Shown here: positions 1 through 9,764 of the stretch, piece by piece | How positions within the stretch are numbered: the first letter of the stretch is position 1 | Layout: each line of letters opens with the position of its first letter | Assembly (NCBI GenBank): GCA_024364805.1 | Contig: CM044490.1 | Location: 7,551,239 to 7,573,150, forward strand | Source of the DNA: Euprymna scolopes | Lineage: Eukaryota; Mollusca; Cephalopoda; Sepiida; Sepiolidae | Length of the DNA stretch: 21,912 bases | Direction of reading: 5' to 3' | Made by a program: the position numbers and the translations under genes | The notes under the pieces: model-generated | Told to the model about the DNA's origin: nothing | Databases searched by the model: none | The model's input: only the letters and a program-made list of their open reading frames with translations

Positions 1-480
1 ATATCTAATACAATCCCTGATTTTTATTTCTAATTTTGGAGTAGTATTACACAAATAACATAAGGACCTTTATTCTTATATTAATAACTTCTGAAAAGAG
101 GTCGACTAAGAAAAGTAGCAAGCGGGATGACCCGTTATAAAATGATAAATTCGACATCATTTTCAATATAATACAAGTTTTATTTCTAAGATTAAATTAT
201 TGATATGTATCTTTACAATATCGCATTGTCATTTGGAAACTATATCGAATGATGGTGAATGCAGGGGACGTTCGGGGAAATGTGTAGCATAGAACATAGG
301 GCAATCTACCAGTGGTTTTTAGTGATTAATTATAGATAAAAAGCTGCTTAACAAGTTATGATAAGTAAAAACAAACATGTGATTACGATTGTGATAATTA
401 TAATTGCTAATAAAATAAACATACTATACAAACGACAAGAGCAACGGTAGTTCACATGATTATAACTAATAATAACTATA
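1..480. other. AT-rich DNA, no feature seen
   Basis: No open frame of note, no recognisable repeat family and no RNA-like structure. It leads into the TAA microsatellite block. Confidence 0.6.
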
Positions 481-647
481 ACATTCATAATAATAATAAT
501 AATAATAATACATAATAATACATAATAATTATAAAATTAATAATAATAATAAATAATAATTGTAACATTAATAATAATAAATTATAATAATAATAATAAT
601 TATAACATTAATAATAATAATCAATAAAAATAACTATAACACTTATC

Positions 648-713
<66 letters not shown>

Positions 714-716
714 GCT
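481..716. repeat. TAA/ATA microsatellite block
   Basis: The block contains interrupted TAA runs from about 487 and an uninterrupted TAA run from about 649 to 713. The impure left part, with ATAAC and CATAATAA interruptions, looks like an older, decayed section of the same array. The minus-strand reading frame across it (poly-tyrosine) is a by-product of the repeat and not a gene. Confidence 0.95.
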
Positions 717-1130
717 GCTATTATTAATATAAACACAATTATTCTTATTTATATTAGTGTTATATGGATGTTTAATAAAGGTGAGTAGATGAGATAATCT
801 GAAAAGAAAATACATTTTTACATAAATTACAGAAATGACTAAATAATACAAAAAATCATAATCTCTAGTTAAATTTCAAATGTCACAAACTTCAATTAAA
901 AGTCCAATAAAAATAATACAATTATAATTATGTTGTACCTTTTTGCTTGTTAATATTACGGAATGAGAATATATTAATACACGCATGGGCTGGTATTTAA
1001 AGCAAACATGATATTTAGTTAAATAACTTTCACATTTTATTTATGTAGAATTGGATGAGGAATCTTTACATATACGCAAACCCATCAAACAACTTCTCTG
1101 TAAAAATAGGGCATATTACTTAAATTCACA
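717..1130. other. AT-rich DNA, no feature seen
   Basis: Nothing recognisable on either strand. Confidence 0.55.
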
Positions 1131-1140
1131 AGAGGAACTC

Positions 1141-1458
1141 TATTACACATACATACACACACGCGTACATATTTTCATATAATGATACATAAATATACGC
1201 ATAAGGTACGGAGCTTAATACATAAGAAAAAAAAACTTCATAGATTGAATCAGGATACCTATCGGGTAATGTAGCATAATAGTTCACATGTGGGTCTTCA
1301 AATTATATGTATTACTATATATGTGCAGACACATTAATTGCACGTATCATTTCAATCCCATTGTATTGTCGATGTGCTACAGATAAATGCACACAAAAAC
1401 ACACACACATGTGCCCACTAAAATACACAACTACACACACACACCTACTCCCACACCA
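1141..1458. repeat. CA-rich low-complexity stretch
   Basis: An imperfect ACACAT/ACAC stretch lies near 1145-1170 and a longer impure CA array at about 1389-1458. Two short plus-strand frames across the second part are Thr/His/Pro-rich only because of the repeat, and I do not call them genes. Confidence 0.8.
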
Positions 1459-1589
1459 GACCACTTACTGTTACATAGTTGGACGGCTATATGCAAATGT
1501 AAATGCATGCTAAATGACGACCCTGGTAAAGAAGAAAAGTTTATAAAAGGTGTGGAAGGGGTTAAGGGGAATACGTAGGCCACAGAAAG

Positions 1590-1654
1590 AAATAACGTTC
1601 GACATCACGGCAAATGCGTGAATAACGTTCAAGCTCACGCATTTAACGTCACGG
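1590..1654. repeat. short direct plus inverted repeat cluster
   Basis: AATAACGTTC occurs at 1591-1600 and again at 1621-1630, each followed four bases later by TCACG. A 9-bp perfect inverted repeat, AAATGCGTG (1612-1620) and CACGCATTT (1636-1644), brackets the second copy with a 15-base loop. This may be a 30-bp unit duplicated in tandem with decay. No function is assigned. Confidence 0.6.
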
Positions 1655-1660
1655 ATGTAT

Positions 1661-2560
1661 CAACTAGTAATAAATGCTGTTGTAATGAGGAAAATATTGT
1701 GGAAGTGCATTACAATTTTTTTTGTTGTATATTCTTTTACGACTAAGCATACAATGTGCGTAAAAAGCGTTCTACGTTTCAATACATCATTATTAAATTC
1801 CGTGAAATAATGATCGCTAAACTGGCACTTTTCAAAATACAATAGTTGCATATAATATTCTAATCTCCAGCAAAAAAACAAAAACAAAAAAACCTTTTCT
1901 CTGAAACATGACTGTCTAATCAACATTTTCAGAAAACATGTTTACGTGAGTTTCCAATAATCTTACAGCTTAGGTATGACTTGCATTTAATGCGAAAATA
2001 ATCTTTGATTTTGACGTCAATAAATTCTAAAAAAATAATAGTTTCTAACTATTTCTTGTTTGCTTTTTTATTATCTACAGAAAATACTACTAATAAAATC
2101 AAAGTTCTTAAATAAGCTAAAATAAAAATACCAAAGCAAGAGATTATAAGAAAAAAATATTGTTTCTCTGATAAGACGAGCAAGCATAAAAAAGATGAGT
2201 GATCGGATATGATTTCTACGTAAAAATATTTTATGACTAGATCTCGATATAAAATCTGAAGGAAACGCCAACCTTTGGATTATGACCTACTGAAAAGAAA
2301 ATGGAATTAATCTACCTTTCATCAAGAATTATTCGCACATTGGTGTATGGTTTTAATGTTTATTACAATACTATCGCAAAAAAAACAGCCCAAATATATA
2401 AATCGAGGCAATTCTACACACATTAAAAAATATAACTGCATAGATTTAGGGTGAAACAATAAATTTGTCGCCTTAAGGAAAAAAAATCTACAGCCTATTT
2501 TAAAACTTCCGTAGAGAAAATCAATTCAGATAACTTGATTATGAAGTCGGGCTGATATCT
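1661..2560. other. AT-rich DNA, no feature seen
   Basis: Short minus-strand frames (about 1926-1660 and 2271-2071) have the Phe/Leu/Ile/Lys-rich make-up expected of translated AT-rich noise. They show no domain motif. A lone TGACGTCA (2012-2019) is present but isolated. Confidence 0.55.
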
Positions 2561-2564
2561 ATAT

Positions 2565-3190
2565 GTAGTTGGTTTTAACCTCAATCACCGGCTCTGTACG
2601 AGTCCGGAACTGAGAGTACGCCTTTTCTCAATGCGCCGGCGAGAACTCGGGAAATACTCGCCGAATACTCGATCAGTTGACATTGAGGTTATGGGAGATA
2701 ACATTTGTGATGTTCTCGACGTATGACCGAAGGAGCTTGTCTAGCAGATGCTGCTGGGGGAGAAGGATCAGTAGTTTTAAGGTAGGAAGTTGGAGGCCTC
2801 CATTTGAAGCCAAGCCTGGGTCTCTTTGGACGTGTTACCTGGCGCCCAATCTTGCTGCACACACATGGACTTCCACCGGCCAGCTTATTGCACCAGGAAG
2901 TCACTTCACTCTTTAGCACACCTACATTTGGTATCGATTTTATTTCCGACTTTGAAGATGTAAGATGGCAGGATATGAACCCCCCTCCTTAAAGCAACAC
3001 CAAGCCATAATCGTGGCCAGAAACCTCGTTGAGTTGTGCTTTCAAACGTTGTGAAATCCGGATTTGCATGTTGAGGGGGAAGGCACTGGTCTTGTTGTAA
3101 TAACTTGGGTCAGTTGAGCACATGAGTTGTACAGCAACGCATCTCCGATCTCGCCCGTTGACCATTGTGCCACTTTGAAACATGATAGAA
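2565..3190. other. GC-richer block of unknown origin
   Basis: Base composition shifts clearly from the AT-rich flanks. A 9-bp inverted repeat, AACCTCAAT (2577-2585) and ATTGAGGTT (2682-2690), lies at its left end. On the minus strand a frame stays open from about 2990 to 2689 (core 2919-2689, about 76 residues, Pro/Arg/Ser-rich), and another runs from 3183 to 2989. Neither has a motif I recognise, and the plus strand is also open in part, so coding status is doubtful. It could be a decayed transposable element or a gene fragment. Confidence 0.4.
2925..3000 (-). repeat. possible tRNA-derived SINE remnant
   Basis: On the minus strand GGTTCATATCCTGCC (about 2987-2973) resembles a Pol III B box. 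It is followed by CTTCAAAGTCGG and AAATAAAATCGATACC. From memory, this arrangement resembles mollusc tRNA-derived SINEs that have a B box, then a 'GTCGACTTTGCC...TCGATAAATTAAGTACC' body. The match is partial and no A box is clear, so this is a weak call. Confidence 0.28.
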
Positions 3191-3200
3191 GGCTCCTATC

Positions 3201-3600
3201 GCTCTTCTGATTCGTGCACACTTGACCAAATAGTAGATGGCCTGCAATACAAAAATACCGGTTTCCTCATTTCAGCAAACGGAAATGGAATCATGTGATC
3301 TTTTCTAGGGCTACATCTTCTCGTTCCCCCCTGTATATCATATACGACGTACGTTTAATCAGATTGAACACTTGTGTATATAGGCATTTAAAATTGTCAC
3401 AGAAAATTAAGTATGTTATTGCTATTCATATTCCGAATGACTTACTAATTTTTATGATCTCAGGTGCAAATATAAAGGTAAATCCGTAATTGGAATATAT
3501 CCTACTAAACCCTGAGTATCAAAGCTGGTGGATTTTAAAATGCAATCTGGACGTGTTACTATTTTAGTATAACGATATGCAATCAAATTATGTTTATAAC
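3201..3600. other. AT-rich DNA, no feature seen
   Basis: A plus-strand frame at 3295-3489 has no recognisable motif and is probably chance. Confidence 0.5.
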
Positions 3601-4200
3601 TTTGACAAATGCAATAGAAACGTATGGACAATTAAACAGTGATCAAGCATCAGTTTTAAAGTGGAAAGAGATATTCAAGCACGGCGATGAAATTGTGAGA
3701 TATAAGTGTAGGAAGTAAGAACACCAAGTTGATTGGACATATAATAGAATCACATAACTAAAGACAATCGTGCACATATAAAAACAATGGCTGTAGAGTT
3801 TGATGCCACTTTGAGAAACTGCACATATATTTATTCACGAGAATGTGAAGATGCGGATGATTTGCGCAAAGCTTATCTTCAGGATGTTCATAGAAGACCA
3901 GTAAGAAATACTTTTCATGGCCAAGAGAGTTTATCACCATTTCTTTATGTAACATCTTGACCCCAGTGACTTTCACATTTTTCCTTTAACTCAAGGAAAA
4001 CCATAGATGCTCTCGTTATAAGACAACTTAGGAAATACGCTATGTTGAGAGTCAGTGACACGCTAACACCAAGAACATCCACGGCGACTTTCATAAATTG
4101 TTGGTATCGTAAAAGATGTGCATTGCAGCAAGAAAAGATTAATTCTGAAGGGGTAGAGCTTCTTGTGTGCATAAAATTCTTATACGAAAAAGCCTAGAAA
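3600..4200 (+). pseudogene. weak mariner-like transposase relic
   Basis: Pieces that resemble a mariner transposase appear in the expected order on the plus strand. First is a helix-turn-helix-like piece, SVLKWKEIFKHGDEIV (about 3650-3697; compare the family's 'QVFRWHKMFKDGRE'). Next is KDNRAH (about 3760-3777; family 'HDNARPH'), then DPSDFHIFP (about 3959-3985; family 'DLAPSDFHLFP'). Last is a tail, INCWYRKRCALQQ (about 4094-4132), similar to the C-terminal 'WKKRWEKCI' region. The pieces lie in different frames. The stretch between the helix-turn-helix piece and KDNRAH is far shorter than the roughly 180 residues expected, and the spacing between the last two acidic motifs is longer than the canonical 34. 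I found no terminal inverted repeats. If real, it is a deleted and rearranged DNA transposon. Chance similarity is possible. Confidence 0.35.
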
Positions 4201-4237
4201 TTTATTGAAAGTATTTAATATATTATTTATGACTGTA

Positions 4238-4292
4238 TGATATATATATATATATATACATAGAGAGAGAGAGTTAGTTAGTTATAAAATAT
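4238..4292. repeat. AT and AG microsatellites
   Basis: A (TA)n run is followed directly by GAGAGAGAG and GTTAGTTAGTT. This is simple-sequence DNA. Confidence 0.9.
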
Positions 4293-4299
4293 ATATGGC

Positions 4300-5245
4300 G
4301 ATTAAGCTACACTGAATATTCCGCGTTTCATTCACTCTAGGACTCTTCAGGCTTATATATGTATATAACATATAATATCATGTGTAATGAAATAGGGTAT
4401 ATACCCGATTGCACCACACATTGATAATTTTATTTTCACATTTTATCATAAACCTAATCATTTTCTTCAAATAAAAAACAAAACCAATACTTCTTCACTA
4501 TCAACTTCCAAGCTAATACCGTGGAGCAATATTTAGGGATACAGAATTATAAGCATAACATTTTTGACAAAATTTATTTGCAGTATACTTAAATCAAGTC
4601 TCTGTGCAGCAAATAGAAAATCAGCTCGACAAAGCTTCATGGGAGAATATTGAAATATATAAAGGAGCGTTTAATTTTATTTCCAAAATATCAAAGTTAA
4701 AAAAAAAAACATATACGCTGTAAAGCATACGACAAAAAAAACTCTAACAAACTGATAATATGAATAACTTTAATAATAATTAATTTATTCGAAAATAATT
4801 GCACTAGGCGTCGAATAAAACAATAGTAACAAACATGTTCCATTCGTTTACTATTCTTTTAACAGTTTTCTTTAAACGGTCAACTAGCTGTATTTAAGTC
4901 TTTACAGGTTATTTGGTGTACGGTTAATATTTATGCTGAATTCGGAAACGTAATTTTGAACGAATTTTCTATTAGCACAGCGTCTGTAAATTTGTTCCTT
5001 TATCTCAGCCAAGACACGGTAATTGTGTTAAAAATGTATTATTTTACTCTAATTTATTCTCGACTCTAAAACGATAAACATAATTTATAATTAAAAAACA
5101 AAACAAATATATTATTACGCTTATTGGAACTTCGTTATCAACCTAAACACCTTTAAAAGGAAAATGAAATATTCCAAACACCTAATAAACACTTGATAGA
5201 TATCTGAATAAAAAATAACTTGTGTCGCTGGGATGCACAAAGAAT
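4300..5245. other. AT-rich DNA, no feature seen
   Basis: No coding frame and no repeat family recognised. Confidence 0.55.
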
Positions 5246-5256
5246 GTTTTATTCTT

Positions 5257-5309
5257 ATTGGATAAATGAGACTTCTCAACCAATTGAAAACTGAAACAAA
5301 GATGGCGGC
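5257..5309 (+). promoter_or_regulatory. CCAAT/YY1-like promoter candidate
   Basis: An inverted CCAAT box (ATTGG, 5257-5261) and a direct CCAAT (5280-5284) lie just upstream of AAGATGGCGGC (5299-5309). That 11-mer is a perfect match to the YY1 consensus, which in animals often sits at or just downstream of the start of TATA-less housekeeping promoters. An exact GC-rich 11-mer is unexpected in DNA this AT-rich. What is seen is the motif cluster. Promoter activity is an inference. Confidence 0.35.
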
Positions 5310-5362
5310 ATTTCCTTGTTATTTCAAAAGCTTCTCTCGGAAACATAACCCGACTTTCTACT
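5302..5362 (+). CDS. possible first coding exon (hypothetical)
   Basis: The ATG inside AAGATGGCGGC has a purine at -3 and G at +4. It opens a short frame, M-A-A-F-P-C-Y-F-K-S-F-S-R-K-H-N-P-T-F-Y, before a donor-like CT/GTACGT at 5361-5368. Without splicing the frame stops within a few codons. Overlap of a YY1 site with the initiator ATG of a short first exon is a known layout in housekeeping genes. No second exon was recognised in the window. A short chance frame is an equally possible explanation. Confidence 0.2.
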
Positions 5363-5365
5363 GTA

Positions 5366-6064
5366 CGTATTAATGTTTCCTTTAATAAATGTGTTTTATA
5401 CTTAGGACGTTTTGCTTCCTTTTTTAAACATAAGTATGTTTTTGTTTACATAAATTTAGACCGTAAAAACAATTAATACACTCATTCGATCGACTATACA
5501 TAACGTAAAAACAGATATAGAACACGAAGGAGGGGGAAAAAGCGATTTTTAAAAATTTATTCTTAATACTTTCACCCTTTATAAGATAATGACCCCTTCT
5601 TAGCGCAAACCTTAAATAGACAAAAACAAAAATAATTCCTATTTGCTTTCAGCGGGATTCCGATGTTTTTTTAATATTTATTATTTTATGCGTGTATGTG
5701 TGTGTGTGCGTGCGTGCGTAGCAGAAAATAAATAAAGGATTTACTGACTTTTAAGCAGGGTATTCACTTACATTTTTAGGGGGATACCTCATACAGGTCC
5801 GCCAACCCATTCTTAACATTATTTCTAATAATAATAATTCAAAATTTTATTCATAAATTTTATTTGTAAAATGTAAAATAACAGAGTTATTACATTTTAA
5901 TTTATCTATTTACGTTATGAAATAGACAAATAAAAGAGTATATATTAGTTACAAAATATAAATATTTATATACATGGAGGGGGAGGGGTAAATAGGTTCA
6001 AATTATAAATTTAAAATTCCTTAACGCAGACGACACTGAAATAAGAAGTCATTTTACGAGTAAT
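5366..6064. other. AT-rich DNA with a GT/GCGT microsatellite
   Basis: The only structure seen is the GTGT/GCGTGCGT run at about 5690-5719. The rest is featureless. Confidence 0.6.
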
Positions 6065-6109
6065 TTTAAAGCGATCAACAGAACATTTTGAACCAATCTT
6101 AAATTGATG

Positions 6110-6202
<93 letters not shown>

Positions 6203-6523
6203 TAAATAGTAAGTTGTTTTTTGTGACTTTTGAAACATTTTATCTGAAAAGGAAACCCTTTTTCCTATAAAATCGATTTTACTCTGATTCTTGTGACTTT
6301 TAATCTTATTTGGAATCGAATTTTTTATCAAAATTGTAAACTTCAAATGTAATGCAACAAATTTGAAAGTTTGACCTATTTCACAAAATTTGTTTACGTT
6401 TAATAATGCTACTTTTACTTTCTGACGTTTGTGGATTTATAAGTGATTATTTTTAATTTATGTTTAACTGGAGGAGTTAAATTAATTAACGACACATTTA
6501 AAGCGATCAACAGAACATTTTGA
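6065..6523. repeat. 27-bp exact direct repeat bracketing an AT array
   Basis: The 27-base sequence beginning TTTAAAGCGATCAACAG is present exactly at 6065-6091 and again at 6497-6523. It encloses 405 bp that include the AT array. The right copy lies close to the truncated end of LINE B. It could be a long target-site duplication, a recombination scar, or two fragments of one dispersed repeat. Confidence 0.7.
6115..6201. repeat. (AT)n microsatellite, 87 bp
   Basis: Uninterrupted alternating AT. It creates a Tyr-Ile repeat in a minus-strand frame (6346-6011) that I do not regard as a gene. Confidence 0.97.
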
Positions 6524-6559
6524 GCAATATACATTTTGATATCATATGCATATTCTATC

Positions 6560-7300
6560 ATACATACGTTGTGTTTTCTTTTGAAGTGTTGCCATAGATG
6601 GTAGTGCCGTCAGCATGAACTCCTCTAAATTATCTTATGCGATTTGGGAGATTATTTATGTATGCCAGGATGCAAAATGGGCCAGGATGAATCTCTAAAA
6701 GATTTCAGTATTTATACAGTGAGTTTCTAATTTCTGCAACCCAACTACTAATCTGACGACCCTATGGGAGAGCAATTATTTCATAATTGAAAATACATTT
6801 ACAGCTATCCCGTAGCTGGAGATTTTGTCGAATAGACTTTTTGCCATACACTATCAAAGGCTTTTGATATGTCCAGGGAAATTGTACTAGAATAAAAGAC
6901 TCTGTCGAGATATTCCCTAATCCTGTGAGATATAACCGTTATCACATCTGATCAAGATCTAACAGAACGGAAACTATACTGCATGCCACCGAGGAGGTTA
7001 TTTTTGTTGGGGTGGTAAGTAACTTCTTTATTTAACACGTATTCTAGTAACTTACACATGGCACACAGGAAATTGTGCGTCATGAGTCTGTCTTGTGAGG
7101 GGGATGATAGATCATTTGAATTTTTTAACACAGGATATACTGATGAGGTTTTCCAGGATGCTGGAAAGCAATTCTCTTTAAGACAACACGTTAACAGCTT
7201 TGTAATTATGAGAATTAATTAAGGTTGAAGCTTTTTCAACACTATATTAGGAATGCTGACAGACACAGTTGCATTACTTACATCGAGGATTTTGATAAGC
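6560..7300 (-). pseudogene. LINE B reverse transcriptase domain
   Basis: RNA-dependent DNA polymerase fingers and palm. Seen in order are LLTCCLKENCFPASWKTSSV, a YPVLKNSND strand, NFLCAMCKLLEYVLNKEV, QYSFRSVRS, VITVISHRIREYLDR, LDISKAFDSVW (motif A, 6876-6844), LFDKISSYGIAVNVFSI, and VHADGTTIYGNT (motif C, 6620-6585). The region between A and C is heavily decayed and shows only a trace of the 'SINxGxPQGSxLGP' motif. Thumb and C-terminal regions are missing. Confidence 0.82.
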
Positions 7301-7344
7301 TTGAGAACATTACGCACATATATTTGTATGTCGCTTGCATTTTT

Positions 7345-7830
7345 TCAGATGCAAGTAAAATCATAACGTAGAATTAGCTGCACGTTTTTGGCGTTGTCCG
7401 ATGCTGACGAGATTACTTTAGGACCATTAAATACGGTTGGAATAGACATCGCATATATATTCAGGACCCTGTTTCTTATTTGCAAAAACTGATGGGAACA
7501 AAACCGCTGCGCATCTACTTTGGTCTTAACAGACTGAGCATACAACTTCTCTCGCGTTCTTTATTACTATTTTACAGTGGATGCTGTCAGTCCTTTAGTC
7601 TCAGTACTATTTCTGTATTTTCCATATTTTAGTCTCAGCCTATTTCGTTGGAAGCAATGGAAATAGTTATTTCTTTGGGCAACGACAACAACACATTCTG
7701 GATAGGACCACGGCTGGCTGTTATGTTTTTGCTGGAATTTTTCGTAGAGTGTAAAGCGGTGTATAGCTAAAATTAACCATACTGTAAGATCTAATACTGC
7801 AGAGGGTATTTTCATTTTAAACAAACAACC
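7345..7830 (-). pseudogene. LINE B endonuclease-RT linker
   Basis: Two minus-strand frames carry the linker. The first (7824-7567) contains QPWSYPECVVVVAQRNNYFH, compare the family's 'PWFTPxCxxAIAxRNHYFH'. The second (7545-7345) contains LYAQSVKTKVDAQRFCSHQF and SIPTVFNGPKVISSASD, compare 'xxIPTLFNGPxVxSSxxDKAxLF'. The same region is visible in LINE C (9779-10387), which supports one LINE lineage. Confidence 0.75.
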
Positions 7831-7884
7831 TGCATGTTTACCTAAAATAAATGTAAGAAAGCTATCCTAGTCAGCCATAGAGAA

Positions 7885-8500
7885 TCAATATACTGTTTGA
7901 TGGAGAGGTATATCGGAGGACTTATTAAATTTTGTTTTTATTTTAACCGAGATAACAGAGTGAGCGGAATACCTCATTTGGTATAGAACGGAAGATGACC
8001 ATGGCTTAGAGTAAATTATAAGAAAATGGTGTTGGTGACTTGCATATTGACCATCATTGTCGGTCATATGGGTTGACAAAAACAATCTGAGTTAGAGCAT
8101 AAGAAATGGGGAAATCGTGACAGAATCTTTCCATGTCATAGGTCTAAATGGGATAGATATTCAACATTGAAGTTTCACAGACGTAGATGTTAGCCAAAAA
8201 ATGAGCAGACCAATTTTTTTTTACAGATATGTCCTTATAGTAGTACTCCCCTCTTATGACAAATGGCAACTATAGACGAAGTGGTCTGAGAAAGTTCAAT
8301 CCGAAAGCACATATAGAGAAATTAATGGGCTCTGGAGATGTCCATACCACATTAAAAGCCATCTTTTATGCAAGCACATATTCCATGCCGATATAAATCT
8401 TGTGGGTCAGATTTGTATGTTAAATTTAAGACCACTTTAATTACGAAATAATCTAGGGAAATAGTCGTTTCAATGTCAACTTACTTTAAGAGGAATAGGT
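7885..8500 (-). pseudogene. LINE B endonuclease (C-terminal part)
   Basis: This is an APE-type endonuclease domain, which in LINEs nicks the target DNA. The clearest part is the minus-strand frame 8085-7885, where TDNDGQYASHQHHFLIIYS aligns with the family's 'PDNDGxxxSxLDLFLxS', and SAHSVISVKI aligns with the conserved 'SDHxxISV' near the end of the domain. Weaker pieces extend to about 8500 (for example ICACIKDGF near 8375, compare 'LGVFIKDSL'). The N-terminal third is not visible. Confidence 0.7.
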
Positions 8501-8588
8501 TTGGTTTTGTATACTGTATTTTTTATTCCATTTTATCCCAGTGCTAATTATAAGTAGAGGCATATGTTCAGGTGGAACTATATAAAAG

Positions 8589-9180
8589 TCAAACTGAGAG
8601 ATATATGTTCGCATTACACTTAAACTTCGGCATATCCATGCCCTTGCCAAAAGGAACCCGGAAGAGAGTTCCTGAATCTAGCAGTTCTGGGGAAGAAACT
8701 AGTAGAGTAGAATACCTTCTGACATCTAGCAATTTCTACTGTATAGGTCTTGATGATTGTCGGGTTTGTCGGTGGTGTTTACCTCAATGGGGGCACTTGT
8801 AGTTCGTCAGAACATCAGCCATTAAAATACCTCTAGAACAGGCAGAGGAATGCGACATTTTGTCGATAGTACAGGGGTTAAATATTGGATGACAATTTAG
8901 TCCATATCAGGTTTGCGACTCTCTTTGAATCCTGTCCAAGAGCGAGAGACTAGTAGCAGGGGCATCAACCCACATGTGACAAAAATACTTTATACATGGG
9001 CGAATTTTCGCCTTGGAGATGTACGAGATACTTTCATGTGTAAGTAATTTCTAGCATCGTGAATAGCCCACCTTTATCGCAGCGGCCCTGACAATGCTCG
9101 CAATTCCGACATATGTTCCCGTTGAATGTTACGACGAGTTTGTAAATAAGTACTTTCTGTTAATGTATCTTTAGCAATAG
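8589..9180 (-). mobile_element. LINE A: C-terminal end of a Jockey/CR1-like LINE
   Basis: Only the post-RT C-terminal region is recognisable. SYISKAKIRPCI and HMWVDAPATSLSLLDRIQRE (about 9035-8910) match the family's 'LLYKAQIRPCMEYCxHxWxGAPxxSLxLLDRIQRR'. SFFPRTARFRNSLPG (about 8700-8650) matches 'SFFPRTxxLWNSLP'. MDMPKFKCNANIYLSV ends at a stop codon read at 8591-8589, compare 'xxLQKFKxNVNxHLS'. Several frame changes separate these pieces. It lies upstream of LINE B on the same strand, in an order (3' end first, then endonuclease) that needs two separate copies. The plus-strand frame 8572-8802 is its antisense shadow. Confidence 0.8.
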
Positions 9181-9583
9181 CTATTGGAAGTTGAAAAAGT
9201 TTCTTGTGATTATAGATTCGGATTTAAACATCCGCATAGTCAAGAGGAAACATGCTAATGGAAAGCTGCGTGGGACGTTGAATTTCTGGGTTTAATCCTG
9301 ATTTTTTTCGCGATTATTTTTATAATAGAGTTTTAGAGTTTGTGAAACGGATCGACAGATTTGGTTAGATCAGAGCAGAGGGGGAATGTAAGGAAGAAAA
9401 AAGAAATATATTTACGATATGATTCTAATGTGTTTTATTTATTTCTAAGTAGTCATGGCGTATATTTATTGTGTATGGAATCAACAGTCGAAGGTAATTG
9501 AGGAAGTAAATTTATATTAGAATAAAGCATTATAAGTCAAACTAACTAAAGCAAATAACGTGATATAATTTTCTCTATTTGGA
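9181..9583. other. AT-rich DNA, little seen
   Basis: LINE A may extend a little way in from the left, but I cannot read it beyond about 9180. The rest is featureless. Confidence 0.5.
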
Positions 9584-9584
9584 C

Positions 9585-9635
<51 letters not shown>
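9584..9635. repeat. (AT)n microsatellite
   Basis: An AT array of about 50 bp with one AAA interruption near 9597. Confidence 0.95.
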
Positions 9636-9638
<3 letters not shown>

Positions 9639-9764
9639 CATTGAGGGCCAATGTGAATGTTTTTTGTACAAAACTAATATTGACGTATAGATTAATATTA
9701 CGCTGTTATAATGATAGAAATGCCACTAAACTCTCAACTCACAGCTGAAGAGGTATTACTCCAA

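Larger units (their letters stand above)
6560..8480 (-). mobile_element. LINE B: Jockey/CR1-like non-LTR retrotransposon remnant
   Basis: Reading down the minus strand, the parts follow the order of a Jockey/CR1-type ORF2: endonuclease end, linker, then reverse transcriptase. The endonuclease C-terminus is at about 8500-7890, with TDNDGQ and SAHSVISV where the family has PDNDG and SDHxVISV. The linker runs from 7824 to 7345 and includes PWSYPECVVVVAQRNNYF and SIPTVFNGPKVISSASD. RT fingers are seen at 7170-7112 (FPASWKTSSVYPVLKNSND) and 6987-6956 (QYSFRSVRS). RT motif A is LDISKAFDSVW (6876-6844). RT motif C is VHADGTTIYGNTSKEN (6620-6573), where the second catalytic Asp of the usual ADD is Gly. 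Frames shift repeatedly, so the copy is dead. No 3' end or C-terminal domain follows, and the copy stops near 6560, close to the 27-bp repeat. Confidence 0.85.

Noticed and set aside
621-851. Minus-strand frame rich in tyrosine
   Set aside because: Produced entirely by the TAA microsatellite.
2012-2019. Perfect CRE palindrome TGACGTCA
   Set aside because: A single 8-base site is expected by chance fairly often in 22 kb, and no promoter context is seen around it.
4250-4292. Possible CRISPR-like or structured tandem repeat
   Set aside because: These are simple AT, AG and GTTA microsatellites without spacers. No CRISPR array exists in the window.
6011-6346. 111-residue minus-strand frame with Tyr-Ile repeats
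   Set aside because: Its core is the AT microsatellite, and the flanking residues match no family I know.
8572-8802. Plus-strand 76-residue frame
   Set aside because: Antisense to the C-terminal end of LINE A.
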